A stretch of DNA of 64,000 bases from Fimenecus sp963590415. GTDB taxonomy: Bacteria; Bacillota; Clostridia; Oscillospirales; Acutalibacteraceae. The notes under the pieces were generated by a model that searched no databases, had not been told where the DNA came from, and saw only the letters and a list, made by a program, of their open reading frames with translations. The position numbers and the translations under genes were made by a program. Below are positions 32,791 through 39,548 of the stretch, in pieces (position 1 is the first letter of the stretch; the number at the start of each line of letters is the position of its first letter). The DNA lies in contig CAVAPB010000001.1 in NCBI GenBank assembly GCA_963590415.1, positions 168,620-232,619 of the forward strand, read 5' to 3'.

Positions 32791-33288
32791 ATGAAAAAAA
32801 TTCTTTCAATCGCTTTGGCAGTTTTGATGATAGCTGCCGTTTGTGTACCCTGCTTTGCGGCTACAATCGATGAGAACACCGCTGACGGCAAGGGCACGGC
32901 ACAGGTTAAAACAGATATTTCGGCAATTACGAACGACGGTAGCTTCACCGTAACGATTCCTGCGGAAATGCCTATTCCGTGGAACACGGCAAACACAGAC
33001 AGCGCAAAGGATTTCACATATTCGGTTGAAAGCCAGCTTAAAACAGGCAAGGTTATTCAGATAGATGTAGCTCAGAATAATTCTGTAATGAGCGCTGCAA
33101 GCGGTGAAACACTCGCTTACTCAATTTCGGGCGACATTACAGCTGTTAAGACGGCGTCACCTGTAGTTGTGGCAGGTACATTTGAAAAGACCGTTACCGT
33201 AAAGGTTGCGGGCGCGGCATGGGCAAACGCGGCTATCGACGAGTACAGTGATACTCTTACATTTACCGCACAGGTTGTTAACGCTTAA
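32791..33288 (+). CDS. Small exported beta-domain protein 4
   Basis: This protein of 165 residues has a signal peptide ending PCFAAT and family motifs FTVTIPAEMPIPWN, YSVESQLKTGKVIQIDVAQ, and WANAAIDEYSDTLTFTAQV. A cysteine is present only in the signal peptide. The ATG at 32791 follows GAGAGGTG; the GTG nine bases earlier overlaps that ribosome site. Confidence 0.82.
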   Translation: MKKILSIALAVLMIAAVCVPCFAATIDENTADGKGTAQVKTDISAITNDGSFTVTIPAEMPIPWNTANTDSAKDFTYSVESQLKTGKVIQIDVAQNNSVMSAASGETLAYSISGDITAVKTASPVVVAGTFEKTVTVKVAGAAWANAAIDEYSDTLTFTAQVVNA

Positions 33289-33309
33289 TTCATATAAGGA
33301 GAGTTTGCA

Positions 33310-33795
33310 ATGAAAAAAATAATTTCTGTTATCCTTGCGGTAATGATGCTCGCAAGTATCTGCGTACCTGTATTTGCAACAGATATTACCAAGGACTCGG
33401 CAGCACAGACTGCCGATGCAGATGTAAAAACAAAGCTTACAAAAGATGGCGGAGAAGACGCATACACATACACGGTAACAATTCCGGCTTCTGTTGAGGT
33501 TGCATGGGGAGATACATCCGCGCAGGACGCATCTTACTATGTTAAATCACAGCTCATACTCGGCGACACCCTTAAAGTAACGGCTGAGGCTAACAACGCA
33601 GGCGTTATGACTGCGACAGGCACAACTTCAACCCTTACCTTTACGGTTGCGGGCGGCGACGAGGCTGTTTATAACGAAGTAAACGACGGCACAACTCCTT
33701 CGGGAACTACTGTTACTATCTCTGATTTCTCCGGCGTACCGATTGCAGAGTATATAGGCACAATGACCTATACGGTTGAATATGTACATGCTTAA
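33310..33795 (+). CDS. Small exported beta-domain protein 5
   Basis: This protein of 161 residues has a signal peptide ending PVFAT and family motifs YTVTIPASVEVAWG, YYVKSQLILGDTLKVTAEA, and a C-terminal VPIAEYIGTMTYTVEYVHA. In this last part the usual W before the EY block is replaced by FSG. In these details (VAW, the VP-x-x-EY spacing) it is closer to the C terminus of the giant protein than copies 2-4 are, which hints that it could contact or have given rise to that domain. AAGGAG precedes the ATG. Confidence 0.8.
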   Translation: MKKIISVILAVMMLASICVPVFATDITKDSAAQTADADVKTKLTKDGGEDAYTYTVTIPASVEVAWGDTSAQDASYYVKSQLILGDTLKVTAEANNAGVMTATGTTSTLTFTVAGGDEAVYNEVNDGTTPSGTTVTISDFSGVPIAEYIGTMTYTVEYVHA

Positions 33796-33826
33796 TTGCA
33801 ATTTGGTATTATAAGGAGGTGGTTTC

Positions 33827-34777
33827 ATGAAAAAGGCTTGCAGTGTAATAATGTGTCTGATTTTGGTTTTGACCATGCAGTTTGCAGTGTTTGCCGAAGA
33901 CGTGAACCTTAAAACCGTAGTACCCGATTCGCATGAAATTACCGTAACCTTTAACGACGGCGGATATGTTCTTCATTCCGGAAGACAAATGGAAAGCGGA
34001 GACAAGATAATCGTTAACCGATTTGACAGCGTAACGCTTGAGATTATCGCAAAACCCGATTCGCATCTTGAGGCGGTCTATGTAAACGGCGAGGATGTTA
34101 CATCACAAATGAAATACGGAAGTCTTACATTGGAAAATGTTTCGACTGATATTGATGTAAATTTCGTGTTCTGCGAGTGTGATGATCCGTCAATCGACGA
34201 TGACCCTTGTAACAGGATGGCTCTTAGCGGTAATGTTTACAAGGGTGAGGATAAAATGCCCAAGGCGAAGCTTCAGTTCGATTTCGGAGAGCTTGAGGCA
34301 ACCGCAGACAAGGACGGAGCATATAAGCTTGATGAAATAAAGGACGGCAGGCATACGGTTTCGATTTACGACAAGGATGGAGTTCTTACAGGCGAGCAGG
34401 GCTTTGTAATTGATGTAAGCGACACTGCGGCGGAGGTAACCGTCGTAAAGCTTGATGACGGAACAAGGCTTGTAACAGTGCCGAAGAATACCTCTGAGTT
34501 AAAGCTTGATTTTATCGTAAATGACGACGGAAGCATTGATATTGTTCCGTCAAAAACGGACGATGAACCCGTACCGACCCCTCAGCCCGATAAAGGCGAT
34601 AAGGACATAGGTGAAAAAATCAAGAACAGCCCTGTTATTTCAAAAACAGGCGAGCTTATAAGGGAAAATACGGTAGCGGCAATTGTAATTGCTCTTGACG
34701 GCTTGTTTATTTTATTCTTCGTTCTTTGGCGCAAAAAGCGCAGGGATGATGAAGATGAAGGTGCAAAAGTTAAATAA
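33827..34777 (+). CDS. Membrane-anchored exported protein with sorting-signal-like end
   Basis: This protein of 316 residues has a signal peptide (ending FAVFA). Two beta domains follow: the first (about 30-115) includes FNDGGYVLHSG and YVNGEDV, and the second (about 130-205, MALSGNVYKGEDKMPKAKL) resembles carboxypeptidase-regulatory-like domains. A proline-rich linker (PVPTPQPDKG) leads to the end: ISKTG at 271-275, a hydrophobic stretch of about 18 residues, and RKKRR plus an acidic tail. That is the layout of a sortase signal, but ISKTG departs from LPxTG at the second position, and no sortase is in the window. It may stay membrane-anchored or use a special sortase. Last gene of the operon. 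Confidence 0.78.
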   Translation: MKKACSVIMCLILVLTMQFAVFAEDVNLKTVVPDSHEITVTFNDGGYVLHSGRQMESGDKIIVNRFDSVTLEIIAKPDSHLEAVYVNGEDVTSQMKYGSLTLENVSTDIDVNFVFCECDDPSIDDDPCNRMALSGNVYKGEDKMPKAKLQFDFGELEATADKDGAYKLDEIKDGRHTVSIYDKDGVLTGEQGFVIDVSDTAAEVTVVKLDDGTRLVTVPKNTSELKLDFIVNDDGSIDIVPSKTDDEPVPTPQPDKGDKDIGEKIKNSPVISKTGELIRENTVAAIVIALDGLFILFFVLWRKKRRDDEDEGAKVK

Positions 34778-34797
34778 AAACTAAAGCATAAAAATAA

Positions 34798-34831
34798 CCC
34801 GACGGTTTTCGGAACCGTCGGGAATTTTTTT
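34798..34831 (+). terminator. Terminator of the surface operon
   Basis: CCCGACGGTT and AACCGTCGGG form a 10-bp stem around a 5-base loop, followed by AATTTTTTT. Confidence 0.92.
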
Positions 34832-34838
34832 GCCTGTT

Positions 34839-35009
34839 TCAGCCTTTTATCAAAAGAATGCCGGAAACTATAAGCAGGATTGCGCCGATAAGGCTTATAA
34901 TAGAGTATATCTTTTTTGAGTCCTTATCGTTTTTCTCCTTTACAAGATAATAAATCCCCGCAACAAGTACGAGCAAGCCTATTACAGCCCCTAAAATTTT
35001 AATAATCAT
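34839..35009 (-). CDS. Small two-helix membrane protein after the metal ATPase
   Basis: This 56-residue protein has two hydrophobic helices (IIKILGAVIGLLVLVAGIYYL and IISLIGAILLIVSGILLIKG) joined by a charged loop KEKNDKDSKK. The ATG at 35009 overlaps the stop of the P-type ATPase gene (ATGA), and GGAGG lies eight bases before it, inside the ATPase coding end. An ATG at 35024 would be without a ribosome site. The coupling suggests a small accessory subunit of the ATPase, but no family is recognised. Confidence 0.7.
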   Translation of the reverse strand: MIIKILGAVIGLLVLVAGIYYLVKEKNDKDSKKIYSIISLIGAILLIVSGILLIKG

Positions 35010-36889
35010 TTCTTTTTCCTCCATTTAAGCAGCAATGCCGAGTTTATAATTACCAATACCGAGCCGGAATTGTGCACCAAGGCGCCGGCAACGGGATTGA
35101 GAGTTCCGATAATCGCAAGAGTTATCGCTATGAAATTGAGCGTCATTGAAAAGGTCATATTGAGCTTTATTGCGGTCATCATTCGCTTGGAAAGGGCGAG
35201 AAGATGCGGGAGCTCCTTAATTTCATCGTCAACAAGCGTAATGTCAGCCGCATCAACCGCAATATCACTGCCTATACCGCCCATGGCAATTCCGACATCA
35301 GCCGTTTTGAGGGCAGGTGCGTCATTTATTCCGTCGCCAATCATACAAACCGTATTGCCGTTGTCGTGCAAGTCTTTAATTTTTGAAAGCTTATCTTCGG
35401 GACGGCAGTTTGCACAGACTTCGTTTATACCGAGCCTGCCGGCAATGGCTTTGGCAGCATTTTCGTTGTCGCCGGTGAGAAGAACGGGAGTAACCCCGAG
35501 CTCTTTTACGGCGGCGATTGTGTTTTTGCTCTCCTGCCGCAGAGTATCCGAAAGCGCAATTAAACCGCACAGAGCTCCGTCCGCCGCAACATAAATGACC
35601 GTGCAACCGTTGTCGAGGTGCTTTTCGGTACTGCTTTTGACCTCTTTTGACAGGTCAATTCCGTTTTCGCACATCATTTCCGCATTGCCTGCAAGCACCC
35701 GACGACTGCCGACGGTAGCCGAAACGCCTCTGCCGGGCAGCATTTCAAAGCCTGTACTTTCAATTACGGCGCTTTTATTGCTCTTTTTATAGCACTGTAC
35801 AACGGATTTTCCGAGCGGGTGTTCCGACAGCTGTTCGGCACAGGCGCACAGACGGTAAACTTCATCGCTGTCTGCATCGGGCGAAAAGCTTTCAACTGCG
35901 ATTACTTCGGGAGTGCCGCAGGTCAGCGTACCTGTTTTGTCAAATGTGATTTTTTTGACCGCTGCAAGCCTTTCCAGGGCGTCGCCCTCACGGACGAGAA
36001 ATCCGTGCTTTGTGGCGTTTCCGATTGCCGCCATTATAGCCGTGGGAGTTGCAAGCACAAGCGCACAGGGGCAGAACACGACGAGTATGGTTACCGCTCT
36101 TATGATTTCGCCGCTTACCGCCCAGGTAATTGCGGCGGCTGTGAGCGCAATAACAACAATCCAGGTAGCCCATTTGTCGGCAATGCCGACTATTTTTGCT
36201 TTGCCTGCGTCAGCCGACCGAACAAGCTTTATCATTCGTTGAACGGAGCTGTCCTCGCCGACCTTGGTCGCTTTCATTTCAAATGCACCGAATTGATTTA
36301 CCGTGCCCGAGAACACGCTGTCGCCCTCGCTCTTGTCAACGGGGAGCGATTCACCCGTCATTACAGCCTGATTGACAGAGGTCTGACCCGATATAATTAT
36401 TCCGTCAACTGGTACAGTCTCTCCGGGGAGAACTCTTAACACATCGCCGACTTTTACCTGCTCGGCGGGGATTACGGCTTCTGCTCCGTCTTTGATAATT
36501 CTTGCGGTCTGCGGAGTGAGACTTACGAGCTTTTCAATGCCCGCTCTTGCCTTTGCGACGGTCAGCTCCTCCAAAAGGCCGCCCAACTGCATAATAAATG
36601 CAACCTCGCCTGCCGCAAAGTCCTCGCCGATACATATTGACGCAATCAAGGCGATTGACACAAGTAAATCGGCTTTGATGTCAAATTCCGTTACGAGACC
36701 TATTGCCGCTTCAAGCACAATCGGTACTCCGCACAGGATTACGGCAACCCACGAAGCGTCAAACGGCAGGGAAAACGGCTTGAAAATGCTTAAAAGCAGG
36801 GCAACACCCGATATTACAAGCAGGGTAATGTCCTTTTTGGTGCCGCCGATTTCAAGCAGCTTTTCAAGCTTTTTCATGGCTTTTTTCAT
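35006..36889 (-). CDS. Heavy-metal P1B-type ATPase
   Basis: This membrane pump exports a metal ion at the cost of ATP and has 627 residues. Key residues are the CPC metal site (273-275), the phosphorylated aspartate in DKTGT (317-321), the SEHPLGKS nucleotide-binding motif, and GDGINDAPAL near the end. It lacks an N-terminal HMA metal-binding domain. The last membrane region reads TLNPVAGALVHNSGSVLV. It has neither the MxxSS of copper pumps nor the aspartate motif of zinc/cadmium pumps; an HN-x-x-S type motif is known from CtpC-like pumps. The metal is thus uncertain, although the CsoR neighbour favours copper. Its promoter carries CsoR-type boxes. Confidence 0.92.
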   Translation of the reverse strand: MKKAMKKLEKLLEIGGTKKDITLLVISGVALLLSIFKPFSLPFDASWVAVILCGVPIVLEAAIGLVTEFDIKADLLVSIALIASICIGEDFAAGEVAFIMQLGGLLEELTVAKARAGIEKLVSLTPQTARIIKDGAEAVIPAEQVKVGDVLRVLPGETVPVDGIIISGQTSVNQAVMTGESLPVDKSEGDSVFSGTVNQFGAFEMKATKVGEDSSVQRMIKLVRSADAGKAKIVGIADKWATWIVVIALTAAAITWAVSGEIIRAVTILVVFCPCALVLATPTAIMAAIGNATKHGFLVREGDALERLAAVKKITFDKTGTLTCGTPEVIAVESFSPDADSDEVYRLCACAEQLSEHPLGKSVVQCYKKSNKSAVIESTGFEMLPGRGVSATVGSRRVLAGNAEMMCENGIDLSKEVKSSTEKHLDNGCTVIYVAADGALCGLIALSDTLRQESKNTIAAVKELGVTPVLLTGDNENAAKAIAGRLGINEVCANCRPEDKLSKIKDLHDNGNTVCMIGDGINDAPALKTADVGIAMGGIGSDIAVDAADITLVDDEIKELPHLLALSKRMMTAIKLNMTFSMTLNFIAITLAIIGTLNPVAGALVHNSGSVLVIINSALLLKWRKKK

Positions 36890-36928
36890 ATATAAAGACT
36901 TCTTTCGTTGTTAATGCAGACAATTTAT

Positions 36929-36979
36929 ATACCATAGGGGGTATGTGTACATTATACATATAGGGGTATAGGTTGTCAA
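36929..36979 (-). promoter_or_regulatory. Promoter of the metal ATPase with two CsoR-type boxes
   Basis: On the minus strand TTGACA (36974-36979) and TATAAT (36951-36956) are perfect and 17 bases apart. The spacer holds a CTATACCCCTATAT box, and a second box, ATACCCCCTATGGTAT (plus-strand ATACCATAGGGGGTAT at 36929-36944), covers the start region. Known CsoR operators have the same TACC...GGGGTA style. Confidence 0.88.
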
Positions 36980-36984
36980 CACAA

Positions 36985-37022
36985 AAAATAAAAAAGCCGT
37001 TCTCAACAGTGTGAAAACGGCT
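36985..37022 (-). terminator. Terminator of csoR
   Basis: On the minus strand AGCCGTT and AACGGCT pair around a 14-base loop and are followed by TTTTTTATTTT. It separates csoR from the ATPase promoter. Confidence 0.85.
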
Positions 37023-37037
37023 CATATGTGTATTGCT

Positions 37038-37313
37038 TTATTGCATATTGGCGAAGCGTTCGACCGCCTTTGTAAAGCTCTCAATGGTCTTGTCGGCGTC
37101 CCCGTGCTCAATACCGTCCTTGACGCAGTGCTTTATGTGCCCCTCGAGCACAACCTTTCCGCAACCGTTGAGCGCGGATTTTGCGGCGTTTATCTGCGAG
37201 AGAATTTCCTCGCACGGAACATCCTCGTCAATCATACGGTCGATCGCCTGAACCTGACCGATAATCTTTTTAAGCCTGCGGTGCAGGTTATCCGAATCCA
37301 TACATTGTTTCAT
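37038..37313 (-). CDS. csoR: CsoR-family metal-sensing repressor
   Basis: This 91-residue, all-helical protein belongs to the CsoR/RcnR (DUF156) family. It releases DNA when it binds metal. The copper ligand set of CsoR is present with the right spacing: C34, H59 and C63 (25 and 4 apart, as C36-H61-C65 of the M. tuberculosis protein). The start is at 37313, after GGTGAT, rather than 37325. An extra cysteine at C51 could modify sensing. Matching operators lie at its own promoter and at the ATPase promoter, so both are probably controlled by it. Confidence 0.93.
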   Translation of the reverse strand: MKQCMDSDNLHRRLKKIIGQVQAIDRMIDEDVPCEEILSQINAAKSALNGCGKVVLEGHIKHCVKDGIEHGDADKTIESFTKAVERFANMQ

Positions 37314-37359
37314 ACTAATCACCATATCTTAACGACTGCAAGTATTGTGTCGAATTTCT

Positions 37360-37408
37360 ACCTTTAGGGGTATATGTACATTATAATTAAAGAACCCGAA
37401 GATGTCAA
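37360..37408 (-). promoter_or_regulatory. Promoter of csoR with a CsoR-type box
   Basis: On the minus strand TTGACA (37403-37408) and TATAAT (37380-37385) are perfect with 17-base spacing. ATATACCCCTAAAGG lies just downstream of the -10 (37360-37376), so csoR likely represses itself. Confidence 0.85.
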
Positions 37409-37416
37409 CCTTGCGC

Positions 37417-37878
37417 TCAAAGCTGTGCTTTAAGCTTCTTTTTAAGCTCCGACAGCCTTGTACGCACTGTGGACGGAGAGACGCCCTGTATTTTTGCAAT
37501 CTCCCTGCTCGACCAGCCGTAGGCTTTCAGCGTTACAATCTCCCTGTCCGTTTCACCGAGGGTTGAGAGCAGCTCCTGCATTTCAACCGAGGTTATGTCG
37601 TCAAAAGCCTCGGTGTTTTCTTTGAAATTCTGTTCTTCAAGCATTTTTTGAAGCTGCAATTTCCGCAGTCTGTCGTTGAGCACATTTTTTGCGATTTTGA
37701 AAATCAACGATTTCTCGTTTTTGATAAATTCAAGAGAGGGGAGATAAGCCCAAAGCTTCATAAAGACGGTTTGGGCCAAATCCTCCGCCTCACTTTTATC
37801 AAAACGCTTTGCAAAATATGCGACAACGCTTTTATAATATTTTTCGTATATCCTCTTAAAGCATTCGATATTATTCAT
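37417..37878 (-). CDS. ECF-type RNA polymerase sigma factor
   Basis: This sigma factor has 153 residues. Region 2 (about 5-65) includes DKSEAEDLAQTVFMKLW, which matches the -10 binding motif. Region 4 (about 100-150) includes LGETDREIVTLKAYGWSSREIAKI and VSPSTVRTRL, a helix-turn-helix. It overlaps by eight bases with the gene before it on the minus strand, which therefore is coupled to it. No classical anti-sigma factor with a membrane segment is near, so its control may depend on the unknown 215-residue partner. Confidence 0.9.
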   Translation of the reverse strand: MNNIECFKRIYEKYYKSVVAYFAKRFDKSEAEDLAQTVFMKLWAYLPSLEFIKNEKSLIFKIAKNVLNDRLRKLQLQKMLEEQNFKENTEAFDDITSVEMQELLSTLGETDREIVTLKAYGWSSREIAKIQGVSPSTVRTRLSELKKKLKAQL

Positions 37879-38518
37879 CTGTTACCTGAATATCCACACT
37901 CGTCTGCGAGTTTGCGTTTACATAGCCATATATGCTTTTCGGGCATTCAATGTTCACGCCTGCGTAGAATTTAATCTTTTTTGCCGAAAGCTCTTCCACG
38001 GTAATACCGCTTTTGAGCTTTATCTCCACGCCTGCGACTATTGCGGTCTTTTCGGGAAGATTTTTAACCGTGTCCTTATCTATAACCGCCTCAACGGGAT
38101 AAATTTTAAGAATTGCATCGTCGTCGATTTCCGCCGACAGACCGTTCAGCGAACAGATTTTACAGGGAGCGGTTTTCCTTTTTATAAGAGTTCCGTTTAT
38201 ATACAGCTCGGGGGCAATTTCCTTTGTTTCAAGAATGCATGAGCCGTTTACGATAAATATTTCTCCGTCGGCGGCTTCTCTGTCGGAAACGGTTGTCGCA
38301 CCGTTTATTGTGCGGTATTTCTGCCCTCTGCCGAGCTCGATTATCTGCGCTATGTTTTCTGTTCCGATGTCGGCATAAGCCTCTGTCCACTCGGCATTTC
38401 GCTCTTTGGGAATGATGAGAAGCGCAACATTTTTAATGCGGCGTATTTTTTTGAGACTTTCGGCGGTGTGCCCGCACAGATCGAGAATCGGTATGTTTTT
38501 ATAGGTTTTTTTGAACAT
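37871..38518 (-). CDS. Unknown protein coupled to the ECF sigma gene
   Basis: I do not recognise this 215-residue protein. It has no signal peptide or membrane helix. From about residue 75 it reads as repeated short beta segments such as GEIFIVNGSCILETKE, APELYINGTLIK and KIYPVEAVIDKD, which suggests a beta-solenoid or repeat fold similar in look to bactofilins. The N-terminal 65 residues are alpha/beta (RIKNVALLIIPKE). The gene precedes and overlaps the sigma gene, so it could be a sensor or an anti-sigma factor. The start at 38518 has AAGGAGAA upstream. Confidence 0.65.
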   Translation of the reverse strand: MFKKTYKNIPILDLCGHTAESLKKIRRIKNVALLIIPKERNAEWTEAYADIGTENIAQIIELGRGQKYRTINGATTVSDREAADGEIFIVNGSCILETKEIAPELYINGTLIKRKTAPCKICSLNGLSAEIDDDAILKIYPVEAVIDKDTVKNLPEKTAIVAGVEIKLKSGITVEELSAKKIKFYAGVNIECPKSIYGYVNANSQTSVDIQVTDE

Positions 38519-38541
38519 AATGTTTTCTCCTTATGCTTTTT

Positions 38542-38587
38542 TGAAACGCATTTCACATAATAAGACGCACGAAAAATTAAAAGTGTC
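38542..38587 (-). promoter_or_regulatory. Possible ECF-type promoter of the sigma operon
   Basis: On the minus strand GACAC (38583-38587) and CGTC (38564-38567) are 15 bases apart, similar to ECF promoters that end in CGTC. A TGAAA/TTTCA inverted repeat follows at 38542-38555. Self-activation by the sigma factor is a guess. Confidence 0.3.
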
Positions 38588-38610
38588 GGAATTTTTATAA
38601 AAAATTTTCA

Positions 38611-38639
38611 TTGCCCGATAAATTTCTGTATGATAAAAT
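38611..38639 (+). promoter_or_regulatory. Promoter of traX
   Basis: TTGCCC (38611-38616) and TAAAAT (38634-38639) are 17 bases apart, 30 bases before the traX start. Confidence 0.6.
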
Positions 38640-38668
38640 AATTATACAACACATTCAGGGGATTTGAT

Positions 38669-39418
38669 ATGGGAAAACAGAAAATTCTAAATTCAAATCA
38701 GCTTAAAATAATAGCGATCCTTGCAATGACGGTTGACCATATAGCCTGGGCGGTATTTCCGGGTTATCCCGTGGAGGCTCTGCCGCTTATTATGCATATT
38801 ATAGGTAGGCTTACCTGCCCGATAATGTGCTATTTCATAGTCGAGGGCTATCATTATACCAAGAATATAAACAAATACACCGCAAGGCTTTTTGCGTTTT
38901 CCGTTATGTCGCATTTTGCGTATGTTTTCGCTTCGGAGGGTTTTATAGACGCAAAATCGTTTATTCCGTTTTATTACGGCGATATCCTTAACCAAACAAG
39001 CGTTATGTGGTCTCTTGCGTGGGGACTTATTATGCTGCGTGTGATAAATTCGGAAAAGCTGAAAACACCGGTAAAGGTAATTACGGTTATTATTGTATGC
39101 TTAGTTACTTTGCCGAGCGATTGGAGCTGTATTGCCGCACTGTGCATTACGGCAATGGGTACAAACAGGGGCGATTTCAAAAAGCAGATGATGTGGATGA
39201 TGTTTTATATAAACCTTTATGTAATCGTGTATTTCTTTGCGATAGACGCAGCTTACGGCATATTGCAGCTCTGTACGCTGCTGTCAATTCCGTTGCTGTC
39301 AATGTACAACGGCAAGAGGGGAAGCAGTCCGAAAATCAATAAGCTTATGAAATGGTTTTTCTACATATACTATCCGCTGCATTTGGCAATAATAGGTATT
39401 ATGAAGAGGCATTTTTAA
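38669..39418 (+). CDS. TraX-family membrane protein
   Basis: This 249-residue protein has about seven or eight hydrophobic segments and begins with the conserved LNSNQLKIIAILAMTVDHIAW-like block (N-QLK-IA...M-DHIAW). The IGRLTCPIMCYFIVEGYHYT segment and the YYPLHLAIIG end are also typical. TraX was named for F-pilin N-acetylation, and many chromosomal relatives in Firmicutes are likely acyltransferases of unknown substrate. No conjugation genes are nearby, so a plasmid role is not implied. Confidence 0.88.
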   Translation: MGKQKILNSNQLKIIAILAMTVDHIAWAVFPGYPVEALPLIMHIIGRLTCPIMCYFIVEGYHYTKNINKYTARLFAFSVMSHFAYVFASEGFIDAKSFIPFYYGDILNQTSVMWSLAWGLIMLRVINSEKLKTPVKVITVIIVCLVTLPSDWSCIAALCITAMGTNRGDFKKQMMWMMFYINLYVIVYFFAIDAAYGILQLCTLLSIPLLSMYNGKRGSSPKINKLMKWFFYIYYPLHLAIIGIMKRHF

Positions 39419-39455
39419 CAGTCTGTAAACTTTGCGTATTGACTTTGTTAAAATG

Positions 39456-39485
39456 TTGACACAGGTGTTTTTCGGGGGTTATAAT
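39456..39485 (+). promoter_or_regulatory. Promoter of fucO
   Basis: TTGACA (39456-39461) and TATAAT (39480-39485) are perfect boxes with an 18-base spacer. Confidence 0.82.
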
Positions 39486-39548
39486 TGAGATGTTAAGGGG
39501 AGAAATCCTCAAAGACATAAAATCAAGTTGTAAAAGGAGTCAGTAATT

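Noticed and set aside
38669..39418. TraX as evidence of a conjugative element
   Set aside because: No relaxase, coupling protein or transfer genes are present; chromosomal TraX-like proteins are common in Firmicutes.
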